DNA of 16,150 nucleotides from Candidatus Omnitrophota bacterium (lineage in GTDB: Bacteria > Omnitrophota > Gorgyraeia > Zapsychrales > Zapsychraceae), in NCBI GenBank assembly GCA_020430005.1, contig JAGQKQ010000014.1, positions 1 through 16,150 of the forward strand. Direction: 5' to 3'. Both the position numbers and the translations under genes were made by a program. Each line of letters starts with the position of its first letter. Position 1 is the first letter of the stretch. Shown here piece by piece: positions 1 through 8,321 of the stretch. The notes below the pieces were generated by a model. That model saw nothing but the letters and a program-made list of their open reading frames with translations, had not been told where the DNA came from and made no database searches.

Positions 1-2238
1 GAGCTTGGTGTACATAAAAATATCCAATCGGACAATGCCCTTATTAAAGGAATGCATCAAGAGAGGGTAAAGCAGTTTGAAGAAGTTATTTATTCACGAA
101 AACTTCGTCGTTTTCGATGCCATTTTTTGATCAATTGTCCAACTTTATCAAAGAACAAATCTTCTGTTGTAGGGATGTTTAAATCAAGTAAAGACTCAAA
201 AAAGGAAGTGGATGTTCGTGTTCTTAAATCTGAATTTAAAAGAGTACTTGATGATATTGAATCCGGTTTCAGAAGTACAGACTTAAGTATCTTTAAACTG
301 GATAATCAAACAGTTATGGAATTTATCTACGCTCATTTAAATCCTGATCGTATACAACAGCAAATTCCTTGTCCTAAGATTAAGAAAAATGAAAGTTTTG
401 TGCGTCAGGTGTGTTGTTCAGATTTAGTCATTGATTCGGAAAAGGGAGAATACATTCAGTTTGGTGGTTTGTATCATAAATATGTCACTTTGAAAGTACT
501 ACCGGAAGTGACATTTCCAGCCATGCTATTTCAGTTAAGAAACTTGTCATTCAAAGAGTTTCAGGTCGTTTTAAATGTTGATACACCTTCCAAGGAATGG
601 GGAAAACAGACTATTGAAACGCTTAGAAGGCGTGAATATGGCAATTTGCTTCAGTTTATGGGGTTGCCCAACAAAGAAGCTGAGGGCAAGGTCATGCAAT
701 ATGAAGCCTTGCTTGAAGAGTTGCAGCAAACTAATCAAAAATTGTTCCGCTGTCAATTAACCGTCCATGTCTATGGGGATACGATTGAGCAGGTTAAACA
801 ACGCTCTCGTGATGTTATCAATACGTTTTCAGCCTTAAACGGGGCAGAAATGCATGATGAAACTTGGGGTGGTGTTACACCTGCTTTTTTAAGCACGCTA
901 CCCGCATGGACAAAAGAATCAAGTCGTTTTCTTTTAATGAAAACTTTGCACCTAGCTGACTTTTTACCTTTTTTTACTGAGTTTAAAGGAAGTGGTAATG
1001 CTGAGTGCTTATTTTTCAATACTACACAAGGATTAGCGTCTTATGATCCATTCTCAAACGATGTGTCTGCATTTAACATTGTTGTTGTTGGTGCGGCTGG
1101 AAGCGGCAAGAGTTTTACTATTAATCAGCTTATCAACCAATACAGCAAAAATAAACCTATCGAGATTTTTATTGATATCGGTGGGTCATATAAACGGCAG
1201 GTCTTGTTAAAAGGGGGGGAATATATTGATCTTGGGCTGACAAAGAAATTTACACTTAATGTTTTTGAATTGTCTGGTAATAAGCCGTTACGTGCATTTT
1301 CAGAAGAAGAGCAGAATGAAATCATTATGGTTAAAACAAAATCTATTATTCAAATGATGGGAGGTCTGAAGCGATTTAATGAGTCTGATCAAATTATCGA
1401 AGACTATGTTTTCCGGAGTATTCGATTTATGTATGACCATGTTGATCGTCCGATATTAGATGATTTTAAAGGTGTTCTTAAAGCAATGGCCAAATCAAAT
1501 AAACAATATCAAAAATATTGTGACTCGGTTATTGGGCTTTTAGGCAATTGGTTTAAAGGGGGTCAATATGGAGCATATACAGATGGTGTTTCAACGATTT
1601 CTCTAGATAAAGATGTGATTTGTTTTGATTTAAAGGGGATGGAAAAATTTGCAGGACTACAAACTGTCATGCTGACTATTATCACTAATTATGTATGGAA
1701 CAAAGTTGTAAATGATCCACAACGACGAAAGATTGTTGTCTTTGATGAATGTTGGAAGTTATTAAGTTCTCCTGAATCTGCGGCGTTTATTGCCGAATGT
1801 TATCGAACATTTCGTAAATATGGAGCTAGTGCGATATCGGTTACCCAGTCCCTTAGCGACTTTATGGGGAGTGGACTTGAGGGGGGAATTTTAGGAAATT
1901 CTAATACTCGTTTAATTCTTCGTCAGAATTCAGTTCCGGCAATTCAGGGAATTGTGGATTATTTTCATTTGAACGAATGTGAACAGAGGCAGATTGAATC
2001 ACTTCAAATAAAGAAAGGAGAAGGGGCAGAAATATTCTTTTCACAATCTAAGGGGCTTAGCTCAGTAAGTGGAAAAATGGTTATTTATCCAACGCCTATT
2101 GAATATTGGGTAGCAACAACTGATGCGAAGGATGTTGATTATTACAACAAAAAAGAAAAAGAGAATCCTAGTTTGGATATGTATGGGGTCATTGAACTTT
2201 GTGCTAAGGAATATCCAAACGGATTTAAGGAAAAGTAA
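1..2238 (+). CDS. traC: TraC/VirB4-family conjugative transfer ATPase (5' end outside window)
   Basis: This is the ATPase that energises assembly and transport in a conjugative T4SS, acting at the cytoplasmic face of the inner membrane. The frame is open from the first base, so the gene starts to the left. An ATG at 52 has no ribosome site and is not the start; 745 codons are visible, against roughly 800-880 for full-length members. Counting from the first codon, Walker A GAAGSGKS is at 364-371 (1090-1113), Walker B VVFDE at 579-583, and the conserved SVTQS segment at 613-617. The N-terminal part and the stretch before Walker A (ADFLPFFTEFKGSGN) resemble F-type TraC more than Agrobacterium VirB4. 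The stop is followed 11 bases later by the lipoprotein gene, whose ribosome site overlaps it, so the two are co-transcribed. The family call is firm; the F-type assignment is an inference. Confidence 0.93.
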   Translation, partial: ELGVHKNIQSDNALIKGMHQERVKQFEEVIYSRKLRRFRCHFLINCPTLSKNKSSVVGMFKSSKDSKKEVDVRVLKSEFKRVLDDIESGFRSTDLSIFKLDNQTVMEFIYAHLNPDRIQQQIPCPKIKKNESFVRQVCCSDLVIDSEKGEYIQFGGLYHKYVTLKVLPEVTFPAMLFQLRNLSFKEFQVVLNVDTPSKEWGKQTIETLRRREYGNLLQFMGLPNKEAEGKVMQYEALLEELQQTNQKLFRCQLTVHVYGDTIEQVKQRSRDVINTFSALNGAEMHDETWGGVTPAFLSTLPAWTKESSRFLLMKTLHLADFLPFFTEFKGSGNAECLFFNTTQGLASYDPFSNDVSAFNIVVVGAAGSGKSFTINQLINQYSKNKPIEIFIDIGGSYKRQVLLKGGEYIDLGLTKKFTLNVFELSGNKPLRAFSEEEQNEIIMVKTKSIIQMMGGLKRFNESDQIIEDYVFRSIRFMYDHVDRPILDDFKGVLKAMAKSNKQYQKYCDSVIGLLGNWFKGGQYGAYTDGVSTISLDKDVICFDLKGMEKFAGLQTVMLTIITNYVWNKVVNDPQRRKIVVFDECWKLLSSPESAAFIAECYRTFRKYGASAISVTQSLSDFMGSGLEGGILGNSNTRLILRQNSVPAIQGIVDYFHLNECEQRQIESLQIKKGEGAEIFFSQSKGLSSVSGKMVIYPTPIEYWVATTDAKDVDYYNKKEKENPSLDMYGVIELCAKEYPNGFKEK

Positions 2239-2249
2239 AGGAGGAAGTT

Positions 2250-2588
2250 ATGCGGACTCAATTAATAGTAACAATGGTCTTAGCAATAAGTATATTCGGT
2301 GGTTGTACAACGGTTGAGAAATCGGCTACTGTTGGCGCATTAAGCGGAGCAACTGTTGGCGGTGTCGTTGGTCATCAATATGGGGATGGTGTTAAGGGTG
2401 CCGCTATTGGGGGACTAGGGGGAACCTTTGCAGGTATGTATTTGGGAAGAGATAAGAAAAAATCAGAATATGAAAAGGGTTTTGAAGCGGGATATAAGCA
2501 GGGGCAGTCAGACTATGCGAAGGTTGCATGGGATCAGAAGACAGGAAAATGTTCAGGAACGAAATCTATAAATACAAACAATCAATAG
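2250..2588 (+). CDS. Glycine-zipper lipoprotein in the T4SS operon
   Basis: A small protein of 112 residues that starts with a lipoprotein signal peptide. A basic start and hydrophobic stretch end in the lipobox FGGC, so cysteine 19 would be lipidated. Residues 28-66 are rich in glycine and alanine with GxxxG spacing, the pattern of glycine-zipper 2TM proteins that insert into or associate with the outer membrane. The C-terminal third is polar and charged. A strong ribosome site (AAAGGAGG at 2237-2244) supports the ATG. It lies between the VirB4 and VirB5 homologues, so it may supply the lipoprotein (VirB7/TraV) role of the outer-membrane core, or act in entry exclusion; the sequence does not settle which. 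It shows no obvious likeness to VirB7 or TraV beyond the lipobox. Confidence 0.85.
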   Translation: MRTQLIVTMVLAISIFGGCTTVEKSATVGALSGATVGGVVGHQYGDGVKGAAIGGLGGTFAGMYLGRDKKKSEYEKGFEAGYKQGQSDYAKVAWDQKTGKCSGTKSINTNNQ

Positions 2589-2601
2589 TTAGGAGGATGT
2601 A

Positions 2602-3306
2602 ATGAAAAGGACTTTATTTATTTTACTGTGTTTATGTTTTATGAGTCAACCTGCTTGGTCACAATCAACAACGGCAGCGGTGTTAGCTCAAACAGCAAAA
2701 CAAACAGCAGAACATATACAACGATTAAAACAGGCTATTCAAGAAGTAACTTTAATGAAACAACAACTGGAATTAGCTATTGAAGCCAGCCGTGGTATTG
2801 GAGAAGTTGATTTTCTAAGTGATTTTCGTAATGTCATTGTGGAAACAACGGATTTGTTGAGTGATTTGGATGTTTATATCAGTGATACAAGCGATCTATC
2901 AGATCAATGGAAGGATATATTCGGAAATTTAACCTCATGGGTGGATACCAGTACAGATGATTATAACTATATCGGGATTTCTGATGATATTAATGTTGCG
3001 AGTTATAAGGTAGCAGATAGTTATCAAGATATTTATACGAAAAACTCTGAATACTCACAACGGTTTATTAATCACGCAAAGACAGTTAATGAAAAAGGTG
3101 CGATGAAACAAGTTGCTGAGGAGCTAGGGCATTTGATGCAAATGGAGAATCATATTATGTATTTACTCTCACAGTCGGTTAAACAACAAAGTATTGAAAA
3201 TTCCAATCGTAATTTAGAACGTAAAGAACTCGTAGTTGAACAACAAAAGGAAAATGAAGGTGTTAGACGTTTTATGAATTCGGCTAGCCGTGAGTATCCG
3301 ATGTAA
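2602..3306 (+). CDS. VirB5/TrbJ-like exported T4SS protein
   Basis: A periplasmic protein of 234 residues. The signal peptide covers about residues 1-20, with likely cleavage after PAWS. It is followed by a long, polar, mostly helical chain rich in Gln, Lys and Glu, with a probable coiled coil around residues 30-65. This is the general build of TrbJ and VirB5, minor pilus-associated or channel-associated proteins. The position directly before the VirB6/TrbL-like gene fits, because virB5-virB6 and trbJ-trbL are common neighbours. AGGAGG lies just before the ATG. The last bases lie beside the ribosome site of the next gene. The fold assignment rests on architecture and context, since this family diverges quickly. 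Confidence 0.72.
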   Translation: MKRTLFILLCLCFMSQPAWSQSTTAAVLAQTAKQTAEHIQRLKQAIQEVTLMKQQLELAIEASRGIGEVDFLSDFRNVIVETTDLLSDLDVYISDTSDLSDQWKDIFGNLTSWVDTSTDDYNYIGISDDINVASYKVADSYQDIYTKNSEYSQRFINHAKTVNEKGAMKQVAEELGHLMQMENHIMYLLSQSVKQQSIENSNRNLERKELVVEQQKENEGVRRFMNSASREYPM

Positions 3307-3313
3307 GGAGGGG
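3304..3313 (+). promoter_or_regulatory. Ribosome binding site deciding the VirB6-like start
   Basis: TAAGGAGGGG sits 3 bases before the ATG at 3317. An ATG further upstream at 3290 keeps the frame but overlaps the previous gene and would add nine residues not typical of the family, so 3317 is the better start. Confidence 0.75.
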
Positions 3314-3316
3314 AAA

Positions 3317-4300
3317 ATGGATTTTATTTTAGACGCAATTCGTGGTGATTTAACAGGAACTTTGATTATTGGACGTACGTTATTAGGAGCTTTTTTTGTG
3401 TTGGCATGTTTCTTTATGTATTTAGGGATATTCACCAGTAAGAATGCAAATTGGTCAGGTTTATTGTTTAGACTGGTGTTGGGTTTTGTTTTATTGCAGA
3501 ACTATTCTTTGGTAATGGATTCGGTGAAAGACATTATTGTTGCGGTTGATTCTACGGTAAATCCATCAACAACGGGTGCAGAGCAATACATGGTGATAAG
3601 TGAAAATATGCAGAAATTATACGAAGAAAATCAGCCGAAAGGATTCTCTTTGGCGGTCTTTGGTAAGAAGACTTTGCATAACTTAACAATTAATGTGTCA
3701 TTTATTTTTTATTCCATTGTGTCTAATGTTATGCAGGCTATTCGATATACGATCACAGGGATCATTTATAAAATTGGGCCACTTCTTATTCCATTCATTG
3801 TATTTAAATCAACTATTAAGATTATTGAAGGATGGTTTAGGTCTTACGTTGCTGTTTTATCGTGGCCGATTCTCTGGCATATCGTTTTATCTCTTGCTGT
3901 GACTATGAGTGGCAGTATTGATCTTTCTTTAGATGGGGTTGAAAAGTTTGTCATGCTTAATTTTGCGGTTTGCTTTGTTTTGATATTTTCTCCCATGATT
4001 GTTTCGAGTTTAATTTCAGGTGCCGGAATTGGAGCGGCTGCATCATGGGCTACTTTAGGGGCAGTGAATAAAGTTGGCGAACACGTAAAACGAGGCGCTC
4101 GTACAGCAACTGGAGCTCTTGCGGGAGGGGTTGATTCTACGATGGGGGCTGTGGTTAATAAGGAATATGGCACGATTATTCCATCTTCTTTATCTGGAGG
4201 CTTTAAAGGATTAGCAAAAGAGGTTGGTTTTAAGCCATCCCAGAACGAAAGAAAAATATTTAAATCACTAAAGAAAATGTTTAAGGGGAAGGAGAAATAA
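3317..4300 (+). CDS. VirB6/TrbL-like polytopic inner-membrane protein
   Basis: An integral membrane protein of 327 residues. About six hydrophobic segments can be seen, near residues 14-36, 49-66, 124-142, 147-166, 177-198 and 211-236. A large extracytoplasmic loop lies between segments two and three. The tail after about residue 236 is rich in Gly, Ala and Ser and then becomes strongly basic (FKSLKKMFKGKEK), as in the TrbL/VirB6 family. Such proteins form the inner-membrane part of the channel. The gene sits between the VirB5-like and VirB8-like genes, the usual place, and its stop is one base from the next start. Start chosen by the ribosome site at 3304-3313. Confidence 0.82.
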   Translation: MDFILDAIRGDLTGTLIIGRTLLGAFFVLACFFMYLGIFTSKNANWSGLLFRLVLGFVLLQNYSLVMDSVKDIIVAVDSTVNPSTTGAEQYMVISENMQKLYEENQPKGFSLAVFGKKTLHNLTINVSFIFYSIVSNVMQAIRYTITGIIYKIGPLLIPFIVFKSTIKIIEGWFRSYVAVLSWPILWHIVLSLAVTMSGSIDLSLDGVEKFVMLNFAVCFVLIFSPMIVSSLISGAGIGAAASWATLGAVNKVGEHVKRGARTATGALAGGVDSTMGAVVNKEYGTIIPSSLSGGFKGLAKEVGFKPSQNERKIFKSLKKMFKGKEK

Positions 4301-4301
4301 G

Positions 4302-4892
4302 ATGAGCGAATTGGTGTTTAACCGGATTATCTTAGAGAAAGCCGTCCGGATTTTATCACGTGTGGTAGCGTGTCTATTAATTATTAATGTGTTACAGGTG
4401 GTTGTGTTGATTAAATTTACCCGTAAACCTGTGATTCTTCTTGGAGAAAACTCTACAGGAAGAATTGAAATGCTTGATTTTAGTAATTATGAAGTCACGG
4501 AGACTGTGCTTAATAATTTTGTCCGGTGGATTTCCAGTGAATATTTGAGTTTTGGTCCTGATTCTTTGCCGAATCAAATTGAAGGTATTAAACATTATTT
4601 GAATGCTGAACCGAAAAAGGCAATTTTAAAGTCTTATGAAAAGAATAAAGCGGCGATTACATCAGGAGTATTTTTTCAATTTAATTTGCAGGATATTAAA
4701 ATCAGTAAGCGGAGTAACCCTTACACAATTGATGTATCCGGAGTAATGTCAATTATCGATAAGAAAGGACGTTATAAAACGGAAGATAGAGCCTATATAT
4801 TTGAAGTCTTGAGGGTAAAACCTTCATCAGATAATCCATATGGGTTAAAAGTAATTAGCATTACAGAACGGCAAAAGGAGGATGAATTATGA
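4302..4892 (+). CDS. traE: TraE/VirB8-family T4SS inner-membrane assembly factor
   Basis: A bitopic protein of 196 residues: a short cytoplasmic start, one membrane helix at about 17-37, then a periplasmic domain. The length and layout match F-plasmid TraE (about 190 residues). The segment SGVFFQFNLQDIKI followed by DVSGVMSIIDKKGRYK resembles the SAFFQ...IRGVL core of TraE. VirB8/TraE proteins are nucleation factors that link VirB10, VirB9 and the inner-membrane components. AAGGAG precedes the ATG. The end overlaps the start of the next gene through ATGA (4889-4892), pointing to translational coupling with the VirB9-like protein. Confidence 0.85.
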   Translation: MSELVFNRIILEKAVRILSRVVACLLIINVLQVVVLIKFTRKPVILLGENSTGRIEMLDFSNYEVTETVLNNFVRWISSEYLSFGPDSLPNQIEGIKHYLNAEPKKAILKSYEKNKAAITSGVFFQFNLQDIKISKRSNPYTIDVSGVMSIIDKKGRYKTEDRAYIFEVLRVKPSSDNPYGLKVISITERQKEDEL

Positions 4893-5299
4893 GATTAATA
4901 CTTATTGTTTTCTTTTTGGCGTGGAGCATACCAGCTCTCGCTTTTATTGGAACTCGATATTTGGAGAAAGGAAAGATTGTTTATGAGTATCCAGCAGAGG
5001 ACGATGTGTTACGGGTTTTTGTTAGTCCGGGATTTGTAACAAAAATTGAATTGCCGGATGATGTTGAACTTGTGTTAGTAGGTGATACTGACCTTCTAAA
5101 GGTGGAGGTATCTTCTGATAAAAGAAGTGTAATAGTTAATACGTTGTCAACTGAAGGAGAAACGAATTTGATTGTTGATACAGCTTCTTTAAATTTGAAC
5201 TATGAAGTGATTATTGGGGACAAAGATAAAGTTGATTACCGTGTTTGGATTGATGAATATAAGCGGTTAAGAGACAAACAAACCGATCAAACTAAATAA
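4889..5299 (+). CDS. Short VirB9/TraK/TrbG-like periplasmic protein (N-terminal domain only)
   Basis: An exported protein of 136 residues with a signal peptide cleaved after ALA (residue 18). The mature part matches the N-terminal beta-domain of VirB9/TrbG/CagX: an SPGFVTKIELPDD stretch, then LVGDTDLLKVEVSSD, then the family's GETNLIVDT signature and a following hydrophobic strand. Usual family members have about 240-290 residues and carry a C-terminal domain that contacts the VirB7 lipoprotein and builds the outer-membrane ring. That domain is absent here: the protein ends in a short charged helix (YKRLRDKQTDQTK) and a clean stop, with no remnant in the 23 bases before the next gene. It lies between the VirB8 and VirB10 homologues, exactly where VirB9 belongs. 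Confidence 0.8.
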   Translation: MRLILIVFFLAWSIPALAFIGTRYLEKGKIVYEYPAEDDVLRVFVSPGFVTKIELPDDVELVLVGDTDLLKVEVSSDKRSVIVNTLSTEGETNLIVDTASLNLNYEVIIGDKDKVDYRVWIDEYKRLRDKQTDQTK

Positions 5300-5322
5300 A
5301 ATTTGGGGTAAGGGGGAAGGTT

Positions 5323-6267
5323 ATGAAAATAGTTGATTATCTATTCAAAAAGGATCATACAGGGCAACGAAAACCAACTTTAGTATTTATTTTTGTCTTA
5401 GTTCTTCTTGTTTTTGGCTCATATTTCTTATCAGGCAATGAAGGAGATAAGGATTCAGAGAAGGTTGCGTCTGATCCGGTTATAAACAACAGAGATGTGA
5501 GAAGCATAGGATCAGATTATAAATCCAACACAAAACAAGAGGATTTGATTAAACCATTATTGTTTTCTAATTCTTTAGAAAAAGGGGCGTCAAAGGAAAA
5601 AGTATCCAAAAGGCATCTTTTTAAGAAAAAAGATGAAGTTAATTCTGTTGTTTATGACAATACACGAGAATCACAAATCAAAGAACGAGAGGTAAAAGTG
5701 CCTTTAGGTAGTATGATCCAATGTTTGCTTGTGCATAACATCATTACAAATAATTTTAGCTCTCCGGTTATTGTTCAGGTTAAGAAAGATTTTTATTTTA
5801 ATGGACGACTGTTATTTCCCCAAGATACCAGAATATTTGGAGAAGCTAGAGCCGGTCGGGAAAGGGATCGAGTTCTTGTAGCCTTTCGTACCGTGTTATT
5901 TGAGGATGGTTATGAAGTAAATCTTAAAGGAAGGGGTTTAAACTTTGATGGGTCAGGAGGATTTAAAGCTCAAATTATAACTGAGAAGAATAAAGAAAAG
6001 ATATTTTCTAAAATCATGCATTTTTTAAGCGGAACCTTGTTAGGGTTACAGGAAAAGTCAACCAATGCTTTGACAGGAATTAATCAATTAGATGTCAATT
6101 CACGTAATGCTATTTTGGAAGGTTCAGCTAAAAGTTTGAGTGAAGAAGCAAAACGGATGGAAATAGAGATAAATGAATCTAAAGGTTATGGTATCGTGCC
6201 TGCCGGAACAGATGTGATTCTTTATATTGACGAATCTTTTAATCTTACACAAAAGGCTTTTAGATGA
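5323..6267 (+). CDS. traB: VirB10/TraB/TrbI-family envelope-spanning T4SS protein
   Basis: A protein of 314 residues. It has a short cytoplasmic start, a membrane helix at about 19-37, a low-proline linker rich in Lys and Ser up to about residue 125, then the conserved C-terminal beta-barrel region. That region shows LGSMIQCLLVHNI, then LLFPQDTRIFGEARAGRERD, then LFEDGYEVNLKGRGLNFDG, the standard VirB10 block order. The helical segment IFSKIMHFLSGTLLG near residues 228-242 is in the place of the outer-membrane antenna. VirB10 couples inner-membrane ATP hydrolysis to the outer-membrane pore. The ribosome site is AAGGGGGAAGG. The end overlaps the coupling-protein gene by ATGA (6264-6267). Confidence 0.9.
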   Translation: MKIVDYLFKKDHTGQRKPTLVFIFVLVLLVFGSYFLSGNEGDKDSEKVASDPVINNRDVRSIGSDYKSNTKQEDLIKPLLFSNSLEKGASKEKVSKRHLFKKKDEVNSVVYDNTRESQIKEREVKVPLGSMIQCLLVHNIITNNFSSPVIVQVKKDFYFNGRLLFPQDTRIFGEARAGRERDRVLVAFRTVLFEDGYEVNLKGRGLNFDGSGGFKAQIITEKNKEKIFSKIMHFLSGTLLGLQEKSTNALTGINQLDVNSRNAILEGSAKSLSEEAKRMEIEINESKGYGIVPAGTDVILYIDESFNLTQKAFR

Positions 6268-7988
6268 GAGAAGGGGTGTTAATAGGTTTGTTGATTATTG
6301 GGATTATTTATCTGCGGTATCAGGAGTATGTTTTGTATGTCTGGCAGAATCCTTTCATGATGTTTTCTTTTGGTGTTGGGAGTGTATTTTTATGTGGAGT
6401 GTATTATCTTCTCAGGCATGGATTAGAAAAGTTAATAAATAGAATCAATATGTATAGAGCGGGAATAAAGATCACATCTAAAGATAAAAAGGTATCATTT
6501 CCGTTTATTTCATTTGATATTGCTCATGTATTAAGTAAATTTGTGAAAGATGAGCCAAAGAACGCTTTGACATTCATCGGATTAAATGCAGAGAAGAAAA
6601 ATCGTGAGGTTGTATCATTATCAGATTCGCAACGAACTCAACATTTACAGGTTCTTGGTATGACAGGAACAGGAAAAAGTACAAGTATTTTCTATCCTCT
6701 AATTTATCAAGATGCCAAAAAGAATCGTCCGATCATTATTATTGATGCTAAGGGTGAAATGTCAGCTATTAATACGATAAACAGTATCTTGGAGTCAGTA
6801 GGACGGAGTGAAGATTTTTTATTGTTTTCTTTATCCCATAAGAGATATTCCTGTTCTTATAATCCACTGTATGTTGGGGATTATGATCCTCAAATTGTAA
6901 TTGATTCATTTTTTAGCAACTATGACGATCAAAACACATTCTTTCGGGAAATGTCAAAGACGATTTTTACACACGCATTTTTTATTCTTTATTCGTTGGG
7001 TAAGTTATTTAGCACAATGGATGTGTATTGTTATTTAAACAATGAATATTGTCGTCAAACAATTAACAAACAGATTAATATAGAAAATAAATTAGGATAT
7101 TTGCATCTAAAGCTTTTTAATCAGGTTATCTCCGATTTAAAGGATCAATATAGAGGATGGCGTCATGTAATCGCTGGCTTTAATAATTTTTTAACGAGTT
7201 TTGATGATTCCTTGCTTAATGATGACGATAGCGACATTGTTTTATCGGATGTGATCCGTAATCGAAAGATTGTATATTTTCAGTTGCCAACAAACGCTTA
7301 TCCATTGCAGGCGATTAGTATAGCTCGAATGGTTCAGTCAAATTTACGTTATATTTCTTCAATGCTCCAAACGGGGCAATTGAAGAATGAGGGCATGGTT
7401 AGTGTATTGATTGATGAGTATGGATCTTTTGCGGAGAAAACTTTTGTGGAAGTATTAAATAAAGCTAGAAGTAGCAAGATGATGGTGACTATTGCTCATC
7501 AAAGTTTGGGCGATTTACAGAATATTTCTCCAACATTTATGAAGCTGATTGATGAGAATACACTTAATAAGATTTATCTTAAGCAGACTGATCCAGAGTT
7601 AGCAGAGTTAGTATCCAAAAACATGGGAACCTATACTAAAGAAGAAAAGACTTATCGTATGACAGCAGGATTATGGGGAAATCAAATGCATTCAGGAGAA
7701 AGTTCAAATAAAACTGTTCAAGAGTTTTATTTTTCACCGGATAAAGTTAAAAGTCTACATAAATATGGACAGGGTTATTTTATTTATCGTGGTGATAATA
7801 CACAGAAGTGTGTAAATTTCGGACAATTTGAAAATATTCAAAATAAGCCTTATGAGAAGAAAATTAAAAAAGTAAAGATGAGTGGTTGGCAGTTGTTTGA
7901 GAAATATTATTTAGAGGATGAGCGAGAAAAAATACAATCTGTCAGAGTAGAAAATGCTGAAAAGGGGTTAATCGGGTCTGATGAATAG
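6264..7988 (+). CDS. traD: VirD4/TraD-family T4SS coupling protein
   Basis: The coupling ATPase that docks the relaxase-DNA complex to the channel; 574 residues. Two membrane helices lie near residues 4-17 and 31-50, followed by a cytoplasmic RecA-like ATPase. Walker A GMTGTGKS is at 132-139 (6657-6680), and Walker B IDEYG starts at residue 383. The downstream AHQSLGDL segment matches the conserved motif of TraD/VirD4/TraG proteins. The start overlaps the VirB10-like gene, so the two are translationally coupled. In many vir-type operons a virB11 gene separates these two; here it is missing. The presence of a coupling protein argues that the system moves DNA and is not only a protein secretion machine. 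Confidence 0.93.
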   Translation: MREGVLIGLLIIGIIYLRYQEYVLYVWQNPFMMFSFGVGSVFLCGVYYLLRHGLEKLINRINMYRAGIKITSKDKKVSFPFISFDIAHVLSKFVKDEPKNALTFIGLNAEKKNREVVSLSDSQRTQHLQVLGMTGTGKSTSIFYPLIYQDAKKNRPIIIIDAKGEMSAINTINSILESVGRSEDFLLFSLSHKRYSCSYNPLYVGDYDPQIVIDSFFSNYDDQNTFFREMSKTIFTHAFFILYSLGKLFSTMDVYCYLNNEYCRQTINKQINIENKLGYLHLKLFNQVISDLKDQYRGWRHVIAGFNNFLTSFDDSLLNDDDSDIVLSDVIRNRKIVYFQLPTNAYPLQAISIARMVQSNLRYISSMLQTGQLKNEGMVSVLIDEYGSFAEKTFVEVLNKARSSKMMVTIAHQSLGDLQNISPTFMKLIDENTLNKIYLKQTDPELAELVSKNMGTYTKEEKTYRMTAGLWGNQMHSGESSNKTVQEFYFSPDKVKSLHKYGQGYFIYRGDNTQKCVNFGQFENIQNKPYEKKIKKVKMSGWQLFEKYYLEDEREKIQSVRVENAEKGLIGSDE

Positions 7989-8005
7989 GGAAAAGGGTAG
8001 GGTAA

Positions 8006-8227
8006 ATGGCTTCACAAAAGAAAAAACGTCAAAATGGAGCTGTAGACTGGAGCAATATGAAGGTCACTTTTGTTTCAGCTTCTAGTGTTGATGAAAATCC
8101 ATTAAATCCAGCTTGTAAATTAACTAAGGAGGAGCGAGAGAAAATAATCATTACCATAGCGGCTCGAATTTTGAATGATGAAACTGATCGTGTATATAAT
8201 GCAATGGCATACATTTTGAAGAAATAG
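8006..8227 (+). CDS. Small uncharacterised protein at the end of the transfer operon
   Basis: A protein of 73 residues that I do not recognise. It has a basic start (KKKRQ), no membrane segment, and a helical C-terminal half with the pattern KLTKEEREKIIITIAARILN. The gene begins 17 bases after the coupling protein stop and is preceded by purine-rich AAAAGGGTAGGG, so it is probably read with the operon. Its codon choice matches the transfer genes. A DNA-binding or accessory transfer role is possible, but nothing in the sequence shows it. Confidence 0.6.
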   Translation: MASQKKKRQNGAVDWSNMKVTFVSASSVDENPLNPACKLTKEEREKIIITIAARILNDETDRVYNAMAYILKK

Positions 8228-8321
8228 ATGTATAAAACTCTAGGGTATTACAGAGTAAAATATTGTAAATATATGGGAATAAACATGATAGAGTGTATTA
8301 AATTTCTAATACTAATTAAAT

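Noticed and set aside
52..54. ATG 52 as the start of the TraC-like ATPase
   Set aside because: The frame is open upstream to base 1, there is no ribosome site, and the N-terminal domain would be shortened compared with the family.
3290..3316. Earlier ATG for the VirB6-like gene
   Set aside because: It overlaps the previous gene, lacks a ribosome site, and the ATG at 3317 has a strong one.
8238..8257. ACTCT/AGAGT inverted repeat as terminator of the transfer operon
   Set aside because: Only 5 bp with a 10-base loop and no T run; too weak to call.
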